A stretch of 9,034 nt of DNA from assembly GCA_036277235.1 (NCBI GenBank), contig DASUNJ010000273.1:1-9034 (forward strand), in the 5' to 3' direction. The DNA comes from DATMER01 sp036277235 (GTDB lineage Bacteria > Acidobacteriota > Thermoanaerobaculia > Multivoradales > UBA5704). How positions within the stretch are numbered: position 1 is the first letter of the stretch; the number at the start of each line of letters is the position of its first letter. Shown piece after piece: positions 1 through 8,947 of this stretch. Below the pieces are notes generated by a model. That model did not search any database and was not told the origin of the DNA. It saw only the letters and a list, made by a program, of their open reading frames with translations. Made by a program: the position numbers and the translations under genes.

Positions 1-893
1 ATACCGATCTTGACGCCGGACGGGCCGTCCTCCCCCACCACGCCGCCCCAGAGCGTGTTGTCCAGGTCGAGCACCAGGCACTTCTTCCCCAGCCCACGGA
101 CGGCTTTGACCTGACGCACCAGCTCGGCCGCGACCGTGGGGAGGAAGCCCGGGCTCCATTCCATCTTGGCCAGATAGTACATCTTCGGATCGAGCACCCG
201 GTCCTTGCCGTAGCGCGAGGCGAGGCGCTCCAGGTCGAAGAGGCGCACCCGAGGGTGGCCCTTGAAGCGCCGCAGGAGCTCCAGGTTAATCTCCAGGTAG
301 AGCTCGGTCTCGCCGTACTCGGACTTGACGTCGGCCACGCCCGCGAGCGGATGGGCGGGAGCCGGGAAGTTGCCGATCAGCAGCGTGGCCGGGAGCTTCT
401 CCACGGCGCGGTCGCCCCAGGACTCCAGGTGCGAGACGACCTCCTCGCAGAAGTTGCGGCGCTCCGCGGCCGGCATGGAGCTGAAAGCGGCCATGCGGTC
501 GGGCTGCAGCAGGCGGAGCGACAGGGCCAGGAGCACCACGTCGGGCTGGAACCGGGCGAGCTCCGAGCCGTCGTCGAGGACTTCCTGCACGTACTGGCCG
601 AACTTCCCCACGTAAAAAGCCGGGCGCAGCCCTTCGCGCGCGCAGTGGACGTCTACGTAGCGCGGCAGCAGGTCGAGCGTGAAGTTGCCGAGGATAGCCA
701 GCTTCACGTCCGGTACAGCGTCTGGATGGGCCGAGCGGGACTGGAGGGCCTTCGAAAGAAGGCTGTAGTCGTTGGCGGTGAGCTTCTCCAGGTCGCCGCC
801 GGCGATCGTGGCCATGGCAGCCTGGAGGGCTGCCGAGTCCTTCGCCTCAGCGATGGCTCTGGTGTCGGGCCTGGAGTCTCGAGGTCTGTCCAT
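1..893 (-). CDS. FkbH-like HAD-IIIC protein (3' part missing)
   Basis: The first 297 codons are present; the gene runs off the window at position 1. FkbH-family enzymes take a C3 unit from 1,3-bisphosphoglycerate, dephosphorylate it and load it onto an acyl carrier protein as glyceryl-ACP. Residues 64-200 look like the SGNH-like N-terminal region of the family (LAILGNFTLDLLPRY at 65-79, LLIGNFPAPAHPL at 171-183). Residues 271-297 open the HAD domain with KCLVLDLDNTLWGGVVGEDG. Asp276 would be the nucleophile and Asp278 the acid/base residue. The later HAD motifs are beyond the edge. The ATG at 893 is favoured because an AGGAG lies 7 bases upstream. This makes the gene overlap the preceding glycosyltransferase by 47 bases in another frame; an internal ATG at codon 27 has no comparable ribosome site. 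An acyl carrier protein gene downstream is predicted, not seen. The family call is firm, but the glyceryl role in this locus is inference. Confidence 0.92.
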   Translation of the reverse strand, partial: MDRPRDSRPDTRAIAEAKDSAALQAAMATIAGGDLEKLTANDYSLLSKALQSRSAHPDAVPDVKLAILGNFTLDLLPRYVDVHCAREGLRPAFYVGKFGQYVQEVLDDGSELARFQPDVVLLALSLRLLQPDRMAAFSSMPAAERRNFCEEVVSHLESWGDRAVEKLPATLLIGNFPAPAHPLAGVADVKSEYGETELYLEINLELLRRFKGHPRVRLFDLERLASRYGKDRVLDPKMYYLAKMEWSPGFLPTVAAELVRQVKAVRGLGKKCLVLDLDNTLWGGVVGEDGPSGVKIG

Positions 894-2043
894 CGGGTTT
901 CTCCTCTCGGATCCTCTCCTCGACAGAAGCATAGAAACGCAGGAGCTTCGCCTCGAACGCCTCCCGCGTCAGCTCCCGCTGCGCGAAGTCGCGGGCGGCC
1001 CGGGCCAGCCGCTCGCGCAGGACCGCGTCGCGCAGCAGCTCAGCGAGCGCCTTCCCCATCGCCTCGGGCTCGGGATCGGCCAGGCGGGCGATCTCGTCCG
1101 TGAGCACCTGGGTGTGGGTCGGCAGGCGGGTGGCGAGCACGGGCCGGCCCGAGTCCAGATAAGAGTAGACCTTCATCGGCGTGTTGTCGCCGTGGATGCG
1201 CGGCGAAACCAGCACGGTGGCTCGGCGGAGGTAGGCGCCCAGCCTCTCGACCGGACGGGGACCGAGGAACCGTACGCTCTCCCCGAGGTCCGCGGTGAGG
1301 GCCTTGTAGTGGCGCAGGGACTCTTCGTCCCCACCGATCACCACCAGCTTCGCGTCCGGCACCTCGCGGAGCGCGTGCCGGAAGGAGTCGAGGAGCAGGT
1401 CGATGCCCTGGTAGCGCTGCAGGTTGCCCACGTACATGGCGACCGGCCCATCGGGCACGTCGTCCACGTCTACGCCACTCTTTCCAAGAAGGCTGATGTC
1501 CTCGATACGCGCGATGAGCCCTTCCGGCCAGCAGGCTCGCGCCTGGTCTTCCAACGATTTGCAGACGGCCAGGGTCGCCACGCTACCGCGCACGGCGGCC
1601 TTTTCAAAGCCCTCCAGGGGCCGCCGGAGGCGGCGCAGGAACGCGAACTTGTCCATCATCTGCCGCGCCAGGCCCGAGTCCATGTCGTAGACGTAGGGGA
1701 TTCGGAACATCCAGCGGACGGCGAGGGCCATGAACGCCGACTCCTCCACGGCGTGGATGAGGTCGTAGCGGCCGCGGCGAGCCATCCTCAGGGCGGTGAC
1801 CAGCATCACGCCGTCGCTCGCCAGCTTTTTGAGCGAGAAGCCGGGCTGGATGCGGCGCACGAAAGGCAGCCGCGGGATTCGCCGGATGCGGCAGCCCGGG
1901 ATCCGGACGTCCATCCCTTCCGCATAAGTGAGCACGTCGATCTCGTGGCCGTGGCCGGCGAGCGTCTCGATCACCATCTTTTCCGCGATCGGCGTGCCGC
2001 GCTGCTGGAAGAACGGATGCGGAGCGAGGAGGAGGATCTTCAT
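847..2043 (-). CDS. GT4-family glycosyltransferase
   Basis: A 398-residue cytoplasmic GT-B glycosyltransferase of the GT4 (group 1) type, probably using a nucleotide sugar to extend a lipid-linked oligosaccharide. The N-terminal Rossmann half begins MKILLLAPHPFFQQRGTP, with the glycine-rich acceptor loop at 11-17. The C-terminal half has VGNLQRYQGIDLLLDSF (205-221), LVVIGGDEESL (233-243) and the donor-site block from Pro281 to Thr305 (core GDNTPMKVYSYLDSGRPV). Here a P-x-K form takes the place of the more usual E-x7-E segment. No signal peptide or membrane span is seen. The start codon is preceded by AGGAGG at a spacing of 7 and shares an ATGA overlap with the stop of the membrane protein upstream. 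The last 15 or so residues, polar and Arg/His/Gln-rich, lie in the overlap with FkbH and are probably an unconserved tail. Exosortase-locus GT4 subfamilies (TIGR03087/TIGR03088) are possible, but the subfamily and sugar cannot be assigned by eye. Confidence 0.92.
   Translation of the reverse strand: MKILLLAPHPFFQQRGTPIAEKMVIETLAGHGHEIDVLTYAEGMDVRIPGCRIRRIPRLPFVRRIQPGFSLKKLASDGVMLVTALRMARRGRYDLIHAVEESAFMALAVRWMFRIPYVYDMDSGLARQMMDKFAFLRRLRRPLEGFEKAAVRGSVATLAVCKSLEDQARACWPEGLIARIEDISLLGKSGVDVDDVPDGPVAMYVGNLQRYQGIDLLLDSFRHALREVPDAKLVVIGGDEESLRHYKALTADLGESVRFLGPRPVERLGAYLRRATVLVSPRIHGDNTPMKVYSYLDSGRPVLATRLPTHTQVLTDEIARLADPEPEAMGKALAELLRDAVLRERLARAARDFAQRELTREAFEAKLLRFYASVEERIREEKPDGQTSRLQARHQSHR
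901..907 (-). promoter_or_regulatory. Ribosome-binding site for the FkbH-like gene
   Basis: AGAGGAG on the minus strand, 7 bases before the ATG at 893, lying within the GT4 coding sequence. It is the reason for choosing a start that makes the two genes overlap by 47 bases. Confidence 0.65.
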
Positions 2044-3031
2044 GAAACGGCCTCCTCCGCAACAGGCTCCGCAGGGGCCCGCTTCGAAGGCCGATGACTC
2101 CACGCGTAGATCGCCCCTCCGATCAGCGCGTGGATCAGCACGAGGCCGTAATCGAGCCAGGCCACGGCGACGCCCTTTGCGCTCGCCACGCCGAAGGCCG
2201 TGAAGAAGAAGGCCCAGACGTTCTCGCGCACGCCGATGGCGTTGATCGACACCGGGATCATCATCACAAACACGGCGATCGGCACGATCAGGAAGAAGTA
2301 GGGCAGCGGGATCGGCACGTGCAGCGCCTTCGCGAGCAGCCAGCCGTTCAGCACCACCACCGTCTGGAGGAACAGCGACCAGCCGAAAGCCTTGGCCAGC
2401 ACCGCGCCCTTGCCCTGGAAGGCGAAGATCGCGTCCGAAACTTTTTTGAAGCGCGGACCCAGACGGGCCAGCAGGTCCGGCGCGCGCTTCGATGGCCTCG
2501 ACCAAGGAAGAAAGAGCAGCGCCGCGATCAAGCCCAGGACGATCGCGCCGCCCGCCACCCAGCCGTAGAGCTCCGGGACCTCGTCGGTGAGACGGCCGGA
2601 CCAAAGGTAGGACAGCAAGAGCCCCACACCCGCAAAGAGCATCAGGGCCAGGAGACCGATGAAGCGGTCCACCACCACGATCGCCACGGCCGCGGCGCGC
2701 CCCACCCCGGAACGGGAGGTGTCGTAGGCCCGGATCGCGTCGCCGCCGATCGTCGAAGGAAGAAGGTTGTTGAAGAAGATCCCGACCGCGAACGACTTCA
2801 CCAGGAACCAGAACGTGGCGTCCCCTCCCTGGCTGCGGAGGAGCAGACGCCAGCGGGAGACGCTCGACACGTAGCCCAGCGGGCTCATGGCGACGGCGAG
2901 GAGGACGAATCGGAGGTCCGCCGAGCGGAAGGCGTCGAGCACCTCGCCCAGCGGGGCCTTGCGCAGGATCCAGGCGATCAGGGCGGCGGAGACCGCAACC
3001 CGCACGGCGGTCATGATGCGCGCCTTGTTCA

Positions 3032-3032
<1 letters not shown>
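2040..3032 (-). CDS. LPG_synthase_TM / UPF0104 flippase-like membrane protein
   Basis: A 330-residue integral membrane protein of the LPG_synthase_TM/UPF0104 family (Pfam PF03706, TIGR00374). This is the membrane domain of MprF, also found alone in glycan loci such as archaeal AglD. About seven or eight hydrophobic segments are visible, near residues 8-23, 41-57, 77-90, 114-142, 156-176, 214-233, 243-262 and 271-310. Family landmarks are WRLLLRSQG (61-69), FFNNLLPSTIGGDAIRAY (86-103), RFIGLLAL (123-130) and PVSINAIGVRE (260-270). The MprF aminoacyl-transferase domain is absent. Moving or handling a lipid-linked glycan intermediate is a reasonable role, but substrates of stand-alone members are largely unproven. 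The ATG at 3032 shares one base with the amidotransferase stop (TGATG). A second in-frame ATG at 3014, with AAGG 8 bases upstream, is an alternative start. The 3' end overlaps the GT4 gene by ATGA. A short RPSKRAP motif occurs twice, in a loop (179-185) and in the C-terminal tail (314-320). Confidence 0.9.
2051..2056 (-). promoter_or_regulatory. Ribosome-binding site for the GT4 gene
   Basis: AGGAGG on the minus strand, 7 bases before the ATG at 2043, embedded in the last codons of the membrane-protein gene. It supports the ATGA-overlap start. Confidence 0.7.
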
Positions 3033-5008
<1,976 letters not shown>

Positions 5009-5019
5009 CCGACTCTACC

Positions 5020-6063
5020 TCAGGACGCCGCAGCCTTGTCGACCGGTATCGGCGGCGAGGGAACGGCAACCGGCCGCGACGGCTCGACCGCGCGCGGAGC
5101 AGAGCCGCGGATGACCTCGGCCACCTGGTACTCGCGGACGCTGCGGGCGTGGGTGAAGATGATGATCTCGCCGACGAGCCCCAGAGAGAGCGTCTGCACG
5201 CCCAGCACCATCAGCAGAATGCCCAGGAGCAGGATCGGCCGGTCCGCGAGGCCCTGCTCGAACACCGCCCGCTGCACCACGGCGATGAGATCGATCACGA
5301 ATCCGGCGAAGAAGAGGCCGGTGCCCAGCAAGCCGAAGAAGCGCAGCGGCGTGCGCGTGAACTTGGTCAGGAAGAAGACGGTGAGGATGTCCAGAAGCCG
5401 CCCCAGGTAGACGCCGGTCCCGTAGTAGCGGGTGCCGCGGTCCTCGCTGCGCTGCGGCAGCGGCACCTCGCGCACGGAGAAGCCGCGCGAGAGCGCCAGC
5501 AGCGGGATGAAGCGGTGCAGGCCGCCGTAGATATTGAGCTCCTGCGCCACGCGCCGCTTCATCAGCTTGAACCCGCAGCTGATGTCGCTGAAGCGGGTGC
5601 CGGTGAGCCGTCCCACGAAGGAGTGGAACAGCCGCGACTGAACGCGGTTGAAGAACGAGTCGATGCGCGGATGGCGCCGGCCGGCCACGAGATCCGCGCC
5701 GGAGTCGAGCGCCTCGAACGCCGCGGCGAGGCCGCGCGGATCGACCTGGAAGTACGAGGCGAGAGTCAGGATCTTGTCGCCCCGGGCGCGCTCCAGCCCG
5801 AGCGTGAGCGCCGCCGATTCGCCGAACGCGCCGCCGAGCACGATGATCAGGACCTCGTTGCCGGCCAGGCTCTGCAACTCGCGCAGCACCGGCACAGAGG
5901 CGCGCTGGCTGTCGTCGACCACGAAGATGAACTCGCAGGTCTTGCCGAGCCTCTCCAACTCGGCCGCGAACTCGTCGTGAAGCTGGCGCAGATCTCCCAC
6001 CCTCTCCACGATGGGGATGACGACCGAAATCTCGGGCTCGCCGCGCAGCTTGTCCCTCCTCAT
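5020..6063 (-). CDS. GT2-like glycosyltransferase paralogue lacking the DxD motif
   Basis: A 347-residue protein with the layout of DPM1/GtrB-type GT2 enzymes: GT-A domain (about 10-230), two C-terminal membrane segments (about 240-262 and 275-303), and a Pro/Ala-rich tail (320-347). It is clearly related to the upstream gene: SVVIPI at the N-terminus, an Asp-Asp pair at 50-51, FGESAALTLGLERARGD aligning with the partner's YGQTAALQAGFDQARGE, and a shared LTGTR. Where the canonical enzyme has ITLDGDLQNDP, this protein has LTLASYFQVDP (99-109). Both aspartates of the metal-binding DxD are therefore replaced, by Ala102 and Tyr104. The partner's GKSKYG is replaced by RGTRYYG (209-215). The reading frame is intact, so this is not an ordinary pseudogene. 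It may be a metal-independent or catalytically altered transferase, or a regulatory partner of the neighbouring GT2. The ATG overlaps the upstream stop (ATGA) and has GGAGGT 8 bases before it. Confidence 0.88.
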   Translation of the reverse strand: MRRDKLRGEPEISVVIPIVERVGDLRQLHDEFAAELERLGKTCEFIFVVDDSQRASVPVLRELQSLAGNEVLIIVLGGAFGESAALTLGLERARGDKILTLASYFQVDPRGLAAAFEALDSGADLVAGRRHPRIDSFFNRVQSRLFHSFVGRLTGTRFSDISCGFKLMKRRVAQELNIYGGLHRFIPLLALSRGFSVREVPLPQRSEDRGTRYYGTGVYLGRLLDILTVFFLTKFTRTPLRFFGLLGTGLFFAGFVIDLIAVVQRAVFEQGLADRPILLLGILLMVLGVQTLSLGLVGEIIIFTHARSVREYQVAEVIRGSAPRAVEPSRPVAVPSPPIPVDKAAAS

Positions 6064-7010
6064 GACTGCTTACCTCCGGGTTCGACGGCTGCCAGGACAG
6101 CTTCCACCTCTTTGAAATCTCCAACTTTTACGACCAGCTCCGCGAAGAACCCGACCACGATCAGATGGGCGAACGCGAAGGCGAACAGCAACGTGGCCGA
6201 CGGAAAGACCAGCGGATAGTCGTTGTGCGGGGTCCAGACGAAATGGACGTACACGCTCGTCATGAACGCGAGCAGCATGCCGATCAGGAACGGCAGGCTG
6301 AGCAGCCCGAACCACAGGGCCGGCCGCGTGATGAAGCCGAGCAGCATCTTCACCGTGAGGAGGTCGAGGAAGACCTTCCAGATGCGGGAGATGCCGTATT
6401 TGCTCTTGCCGAACTGCCGCGCGCGATGGTTGACCACGACCTCTTTCGTGCGGCAGCCGGAGAGCGACATCATCGGCGCGAGGAAGCGGTGCATCTCGGC
6501 ATAGAGGCTGGCCTTGCGCACCAGCTCCAACCGGTAGGCCTTGAGCGTGCAGCCGTTGTCGTGGATGCGCGTGCCCGTGAGCTTGCCGATCAGCCAGTTC
6601 GCCGCCATCGACGGCAGCCGGCGGGAGATCATCTTGTCCTGCCGGTTCTTGCGCCAGCCGGAGACGACGTCGTACCCCTCGTCGATGTGGCGCAGCAGCA
6701 GGCCGAAGTCGTTGGGATCGTTTTGCAGATCGCCGTCGAGCGTGATCACCACCTCGCCGCGGGCCTGGTCGAACCCGGCCTGGAGCGCCGCAGTCTGGCC
6801 ATAGTTGCGGCGGAAGCGCACGACCTTGACGCGCGGGTCGCGCTCGCAGATCGCCCGCAGCTTGTCCACCGTCCCGTCGCGGCTGCCGTCGTCGACCAGG
6901 ATCAGCTCGTACTCGCGGCCGAGGCGCTCGGCGGCCGCGGTGACCTCGCGGTGGAGCGCGTCGACGCTCTCTTCCTCGTTGTAGAGCGGGATGACGATGG
7001 AGACTTCCAT
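6060..7010 (-). CDS. GT2 (DPM1/GtrB-like) membrane-anchored glycosyltransferase
   Basis: A 316-residue glycosyltransferase of the GT2 family, resembling polyprenyl-phosphate sugar transferases (DPM1, GtrB, ArnC). It probably transfers a sugar from a nucleotide donor to a polyprenyl-phosphate carrier on the cytoplasmic face of the inner membrane. The GT-A domain (1-220) starts VSIVIPLYNEEESV. It has the nucleotide-binding LVDDGSRDGT (38-47), the DxD motif in ITLDGDLQNDP (89-99) with Asp92 and Asp94, and ARQFGKSKYG (197-206), the conserved RxxGxSK element. Two hydrophobic hairpin segments follow at about 229-256 and 267-291. The start codon lies directly after the TAA of the FemAB-like gene, with no clear ribosome-binding site, so translation is probably coupled. 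The catalytic set appears intact, unlike in its downstream paralogue. The sugar cannot be predicted from sequence alone. Confidence 0.94.
   Translation of the reverse strand: MEVSIVIPLYNEEESVDALHREVTAAAERLGREYELILVDDGSRDGTVDKLRAICERDPRVKVVRFRRNYGQTAALQAGFDQARGEVVITLDGDLQNDPNDFGLLLRHIDEGYDVVSGWRKNRQDKMISRRLPSMAANWLIGKLTGTRIHDNGCTLKAYRLELVRKASLYAEMHRFLAPMMSLSGCRTKEVVVNHRARQFGKSKYGISRIWKVFLDLLTVKMLLGFITRPALWFGLLSLPFLIGMLLAFMTSVYVHFVWTPHNDYPLVFPSATLLFAFAFAHLIVVGFFAELVVKVGDFKEVEAVLAAVEPGGKQS
6072..6077 (-). promoter_or_regulatory. Ribosome-binding site for the divergent GT2 paralogue
   Basis: GGAGGT on the minus strand, 8 bases before the ATG at 6063 and inside the 3' end of the canonical GT2 gene. 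It is a near-perfect site, suggesting the paralogue is actively translated despite its altered motif. Confidence 0.7.
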
Positions 7011-8120
7011 TTAAGGAATGTTCCGGATGATCCTTGGTCCGATCAGTTTTGTGAGCGGCAGCGGCAGCTTCTGCCAGGCTTTGATCAGCATCTGGTACTT
7101 GGGATTCGCCGGGCTGACGTTGGGCAGCTCGCGTGCCTTGACCAAATGGTACTGGTAGGCGAGCGGGACCTCTTCCATCCCCCAGCGGGCTTTGAACGCA
7201 TGCCCTCCCGTACCCCGCTTGCTGCGTCCGAAGTCGAAGGTGCGGTAGCCGTGCTCGCGCCCCCACCTCATGATCGAAAGATAGAGATAGTCGTCCACGC
7301 CGCGGGGGCGCTCCCCCCGATACCGGCGATCCGCGCCCGCGTAGAAGGGCATGATCACGCCGTGCCAGAGCAGGTTGAGCACGCCCGCGACCGGCCGCCC
7401 CTCGTGATAGACGAAGAACAGGTTCGTGTCCGCCGGATGCCGGTCCAGGATCTCGCGCAGGAACAGGCGAGGATAGACCGGCGTGCCGTGGTGCCGCATG
7501 CTCTGGCAGAAGAGGTCGTAGAAGAGCGGCAGCTCCTCGATGCCGGCGACCCGGTGCTCGAAGCCGGCTTTCGAGACGTAGGTCATCATCTGCCGCCGCT
7601 TGCGGTCCATGCGCTTGAGAAGATCCTCCTCGCCCTCGGCCAGGTCGGCGCGGAAGGTGACGTAGAGGTCCTTGGTGAGCAGCTCGCTGGAAACGGCCTT
7701 TTCGGACCGCAGCTCAAGATAGTCGACTCCACGGTCTTCGGCGATGCCCAGGGCCTTGTCGAGCAGAAGGCGAGCGGTCTCCGGATCGTCAGCCACGACG
7801 CCGCCGCCGATGGCGAACGGGATCGAGACGAGCGAGTGCCCGAACAGCCGGCTCTGCAGCTCGAAGAGCGGGAGCACGCCGGTGACTCGCTCGCCGCGCC
7901 GGGCCAACAGGTAGTGCGCCCGGTGCTGGAACACCCGCTCCACGAGCCAGCGCCAGCCGAGCTGATGGAAGAACGTGGCGCCGGGGGCCTGCCGCACGAA
8001 ACGGTCCCATTTCGCCTCGAACGCCGGGTGCAGGATCTCGATGGTCAGCGGCTCCGTGTGCGGAAACCGGAGGATGCCCTGGGGATGCGCGCGCTGCCGG
8101 ACGAGGGGCTCGGCGGTCAC
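7011..8120 (-). CDS. FemAB/GNAT-like protein of exosortase-associated EPS loci
   Basis: A 369-residue soluble protein with a GNAT/FemAB fold (Acetyltransf_6 type), resembling the FemAB family found with exosortase A (TIGR03019 type). The conserved core begins near residue 25. The C-terminal half carries LFFVYHEGRPVAGVLNLLWHG (234-254), PFYAGADRRYRG (258-269) and the subfamily-like segment at 295-316, FDFGRSKRGTGG followed by FKARWG. FemAB enzymes transfer amino acids from aminoacyl-tRNA onto peptidoglycan precursors. The exosortase-linked members have no proven reaction; N-acylation or aminoacylation of a sugar exposed by the adjacent deacetylase is a plausible inference. GTG at 8120 was chosen because it gives a GTGA overlap with the deacetylase stop and has GAGGTG 8 bases upstream. 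Reading further upstream in this frame gives a Pro/Gly/Arg-rich stretch inside the deacetylase gene that looks non-coding. Confidence 0.9.
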   Translation of the reverse strand: MTAEPLVRQRAHPQGILRFPHTEPLTIEILHPAFEAKWDRFVRQAPGATFFHQLGWRWLVERVFQHRAHYLLARRGERVTGVLPLFELQSRLFGHSLVSIPFAIGGGVVADDPETARLLLDKALGIAEDRGVDYLELRSEKAVSSELLTKDLYVTFRADLAEGEEDLLKRMDRKRRQMMTYVSKAGFEHRVAGIEELPLFYDLFCQSMRHHGTPVYPRLFLREILDRHPADTNLFFVYHEGRPVAGVLNLLWHGVIMPFYAGADRRYRGERPRGVDDYLYLSIMRWGREHGYRTFDFGRSKRGTGGHAFKARWGMEEVPLAYQYHLVKARELPNVSPANPKYQMLIKAWQKLPLPLTKLIGPRIIRNIP

Positions 8121-8947
8121 AGGCCCAGCACCTCGCGGCAGGAGGCGAAGCAGTACTCGGAGAAGAGCTTCGCCAGGCGGTCCTCCGTGCGGTCCAGGTT
8201 GCGGTAGTGCCGGACGCGGGTGAGCCATCGCACGTCCTGCACCGGCTGGTCCGGATCGAGCTCCCAGGGGTGGATGTAGACGATCGCCGGCCGCCGCTCG
8301 AAGCCGTTCAGCCGCCGCATGCCCCAGCGGATGAAGCCGAGCGGGAAGTGGCGCAGGTAGCCGCCGCCGACGAACGGCAGGTTCACGCCCGCGAGGCGGA
8401 CGGTGGAGATCGGGAATTCCTGCAGGGCCGAGCCATTGGAGCCCCTCACCGGCCGCGGGAAGCGGGGGAAGTCATGGATGCCATAGCGGTCGTGGCGGAT
8501 CGGAAAGACGCTGGAGTCGTAGCGGAAGCCCTCCTCGAGCAGGACGTCCATGGCCCACATGGTTTCGCGCACGATGGAGTAGTTCGGGGCGCGGTAGCCG
8601 ATCACCTGGACGCCCGCCAGGTCCTCGATGGTGCGCTTGGAGCGCCGCACGTCCTCGCGGAACTCGGCAGGGGTCATGGTGGTGACGCGGCGGTGGTCCT
8701 GGCCGTGAGTGCCGAGCTCGTGGCCGGCGGCCCGGATGTCGCGGACGAGGCCCGGCCAGCGCTCCGCCACCCAGCCCAGGGTGAAGAAGGTCCCCTGGAC
8801 GCCATGCTCCGCGCACAGGTCGAGCAGCCGGCGCGTGTTGCGTTCCACCCGCGGCTCGAAGCTCCCCCACCGCTCCCGCGGGCAGGCCTTCTCAAACGCG
8901 CCTACCTGGAAGTAATCCTCGACGTCGACCGAAAACGCGTTCAGCAA
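8117..8947 (-). CDS. Polysaccharide deacetylase with DUF3473 C-terminus (exosortase-system type)
   Basis: A 276-residue NodB/CE4-type polysaccharide deacetylase that probably removes N-acetyl groups from a sugar of the locus's exopolysaccharide. The N-terminus, FSVDVEDYFQVGAFEKA, is characteristic of the exosortase-associated subfamily (TIGR03006 type). Asp8 and Asp11 are the candidate catalytic and metal-binding acids; His81 and His85 in THGQDH are the zinc ligands. GTFFTLGWVAERWP (52-65) and GYRAPNYSI (117-125) are further family motifs. The C-terminal region has YIHPWELDPDQP (224-235), the DUF3473 signature. No signal peptide or membrane span is seen, which is usual for this subfamily and suggests cytoplasmic action. 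The TTG start at 8947 is inferred: the conserved homology begins there, GAGGTGAG lies just upstream, and the frame before it is Gly/Arg-rich and unlike coding sequence. TTG overlaps the stop of the preceding gene by 7 bases. CTG at 8944 is a less likely alternative. Confidence 0.92.
   Translation of the reverse strand: MLNAFSVDVEDYFQVGAFEKACPRERWGSFEPRVERNTRRLLDLCAEHGVQGTFFTLGWVAERWPGLVRDIRAAGHELGTHGQDHRRVTTMTPAEFREDVRRSKRTIEDLAGVQVIGYRAPNYSIVRETMWAMDVLLEEGFRYDSSVFPIRHDRYGIHDFPRFPRPVRGSNGSALQEFPISTVRLAGVNLPFVGGGYLRHFPLGFIRWGMRRLNGFERRPAIVYIHPWELDPDQPVQDVRWLTRVRHYRNLDRTEDRLAKLFSEYCFASCREVLGL
8129..8134 (-). promoter_or_regulatory. Ribosome-binding site for the FemAB-like GTG start
   Basis: GAGGTG on the minus strand, 8 bases before the GTG at 8120, within the last codons of the deacetylase. 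It decides the GTG start over any upstream codon in the same frame. Confidence 0.65.

Noticed and set aside
255..1103. A plus-strand open frame of 282 codons over the FkbH region.
   Set aside because: The minus strand encodes a clear HAD-IIIC protein with DLDNT here. The plus-strand product is repetitive and charged and ends in a Pro/Arg/Ala tail.
5020..6063. The divergent GT2 as a pseudogene.
   Set aside because: No stop or frameshift is present, the membrane hairpin and flanking motifs are kept, and a strong ribosome site precedes it. Motif change rather than decay is the better reading.
5015..6124. An alternative minus-strand frame overlapping the divergent GT2.
   Set aside because: It shares the same bases in a different frame and gives Arg/Gly/Ala-rich sequence without motifs, whereas the chosen frame gives a GT2 fold with membrane segments.
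6165..8207. A 680-codon open frame on the plus strand.
   Set aside because: It is antisense to the canonical GT2 and FemAB-like genes, has low-complexity charged composition and has no family motif. It is a GC-driven shadow.
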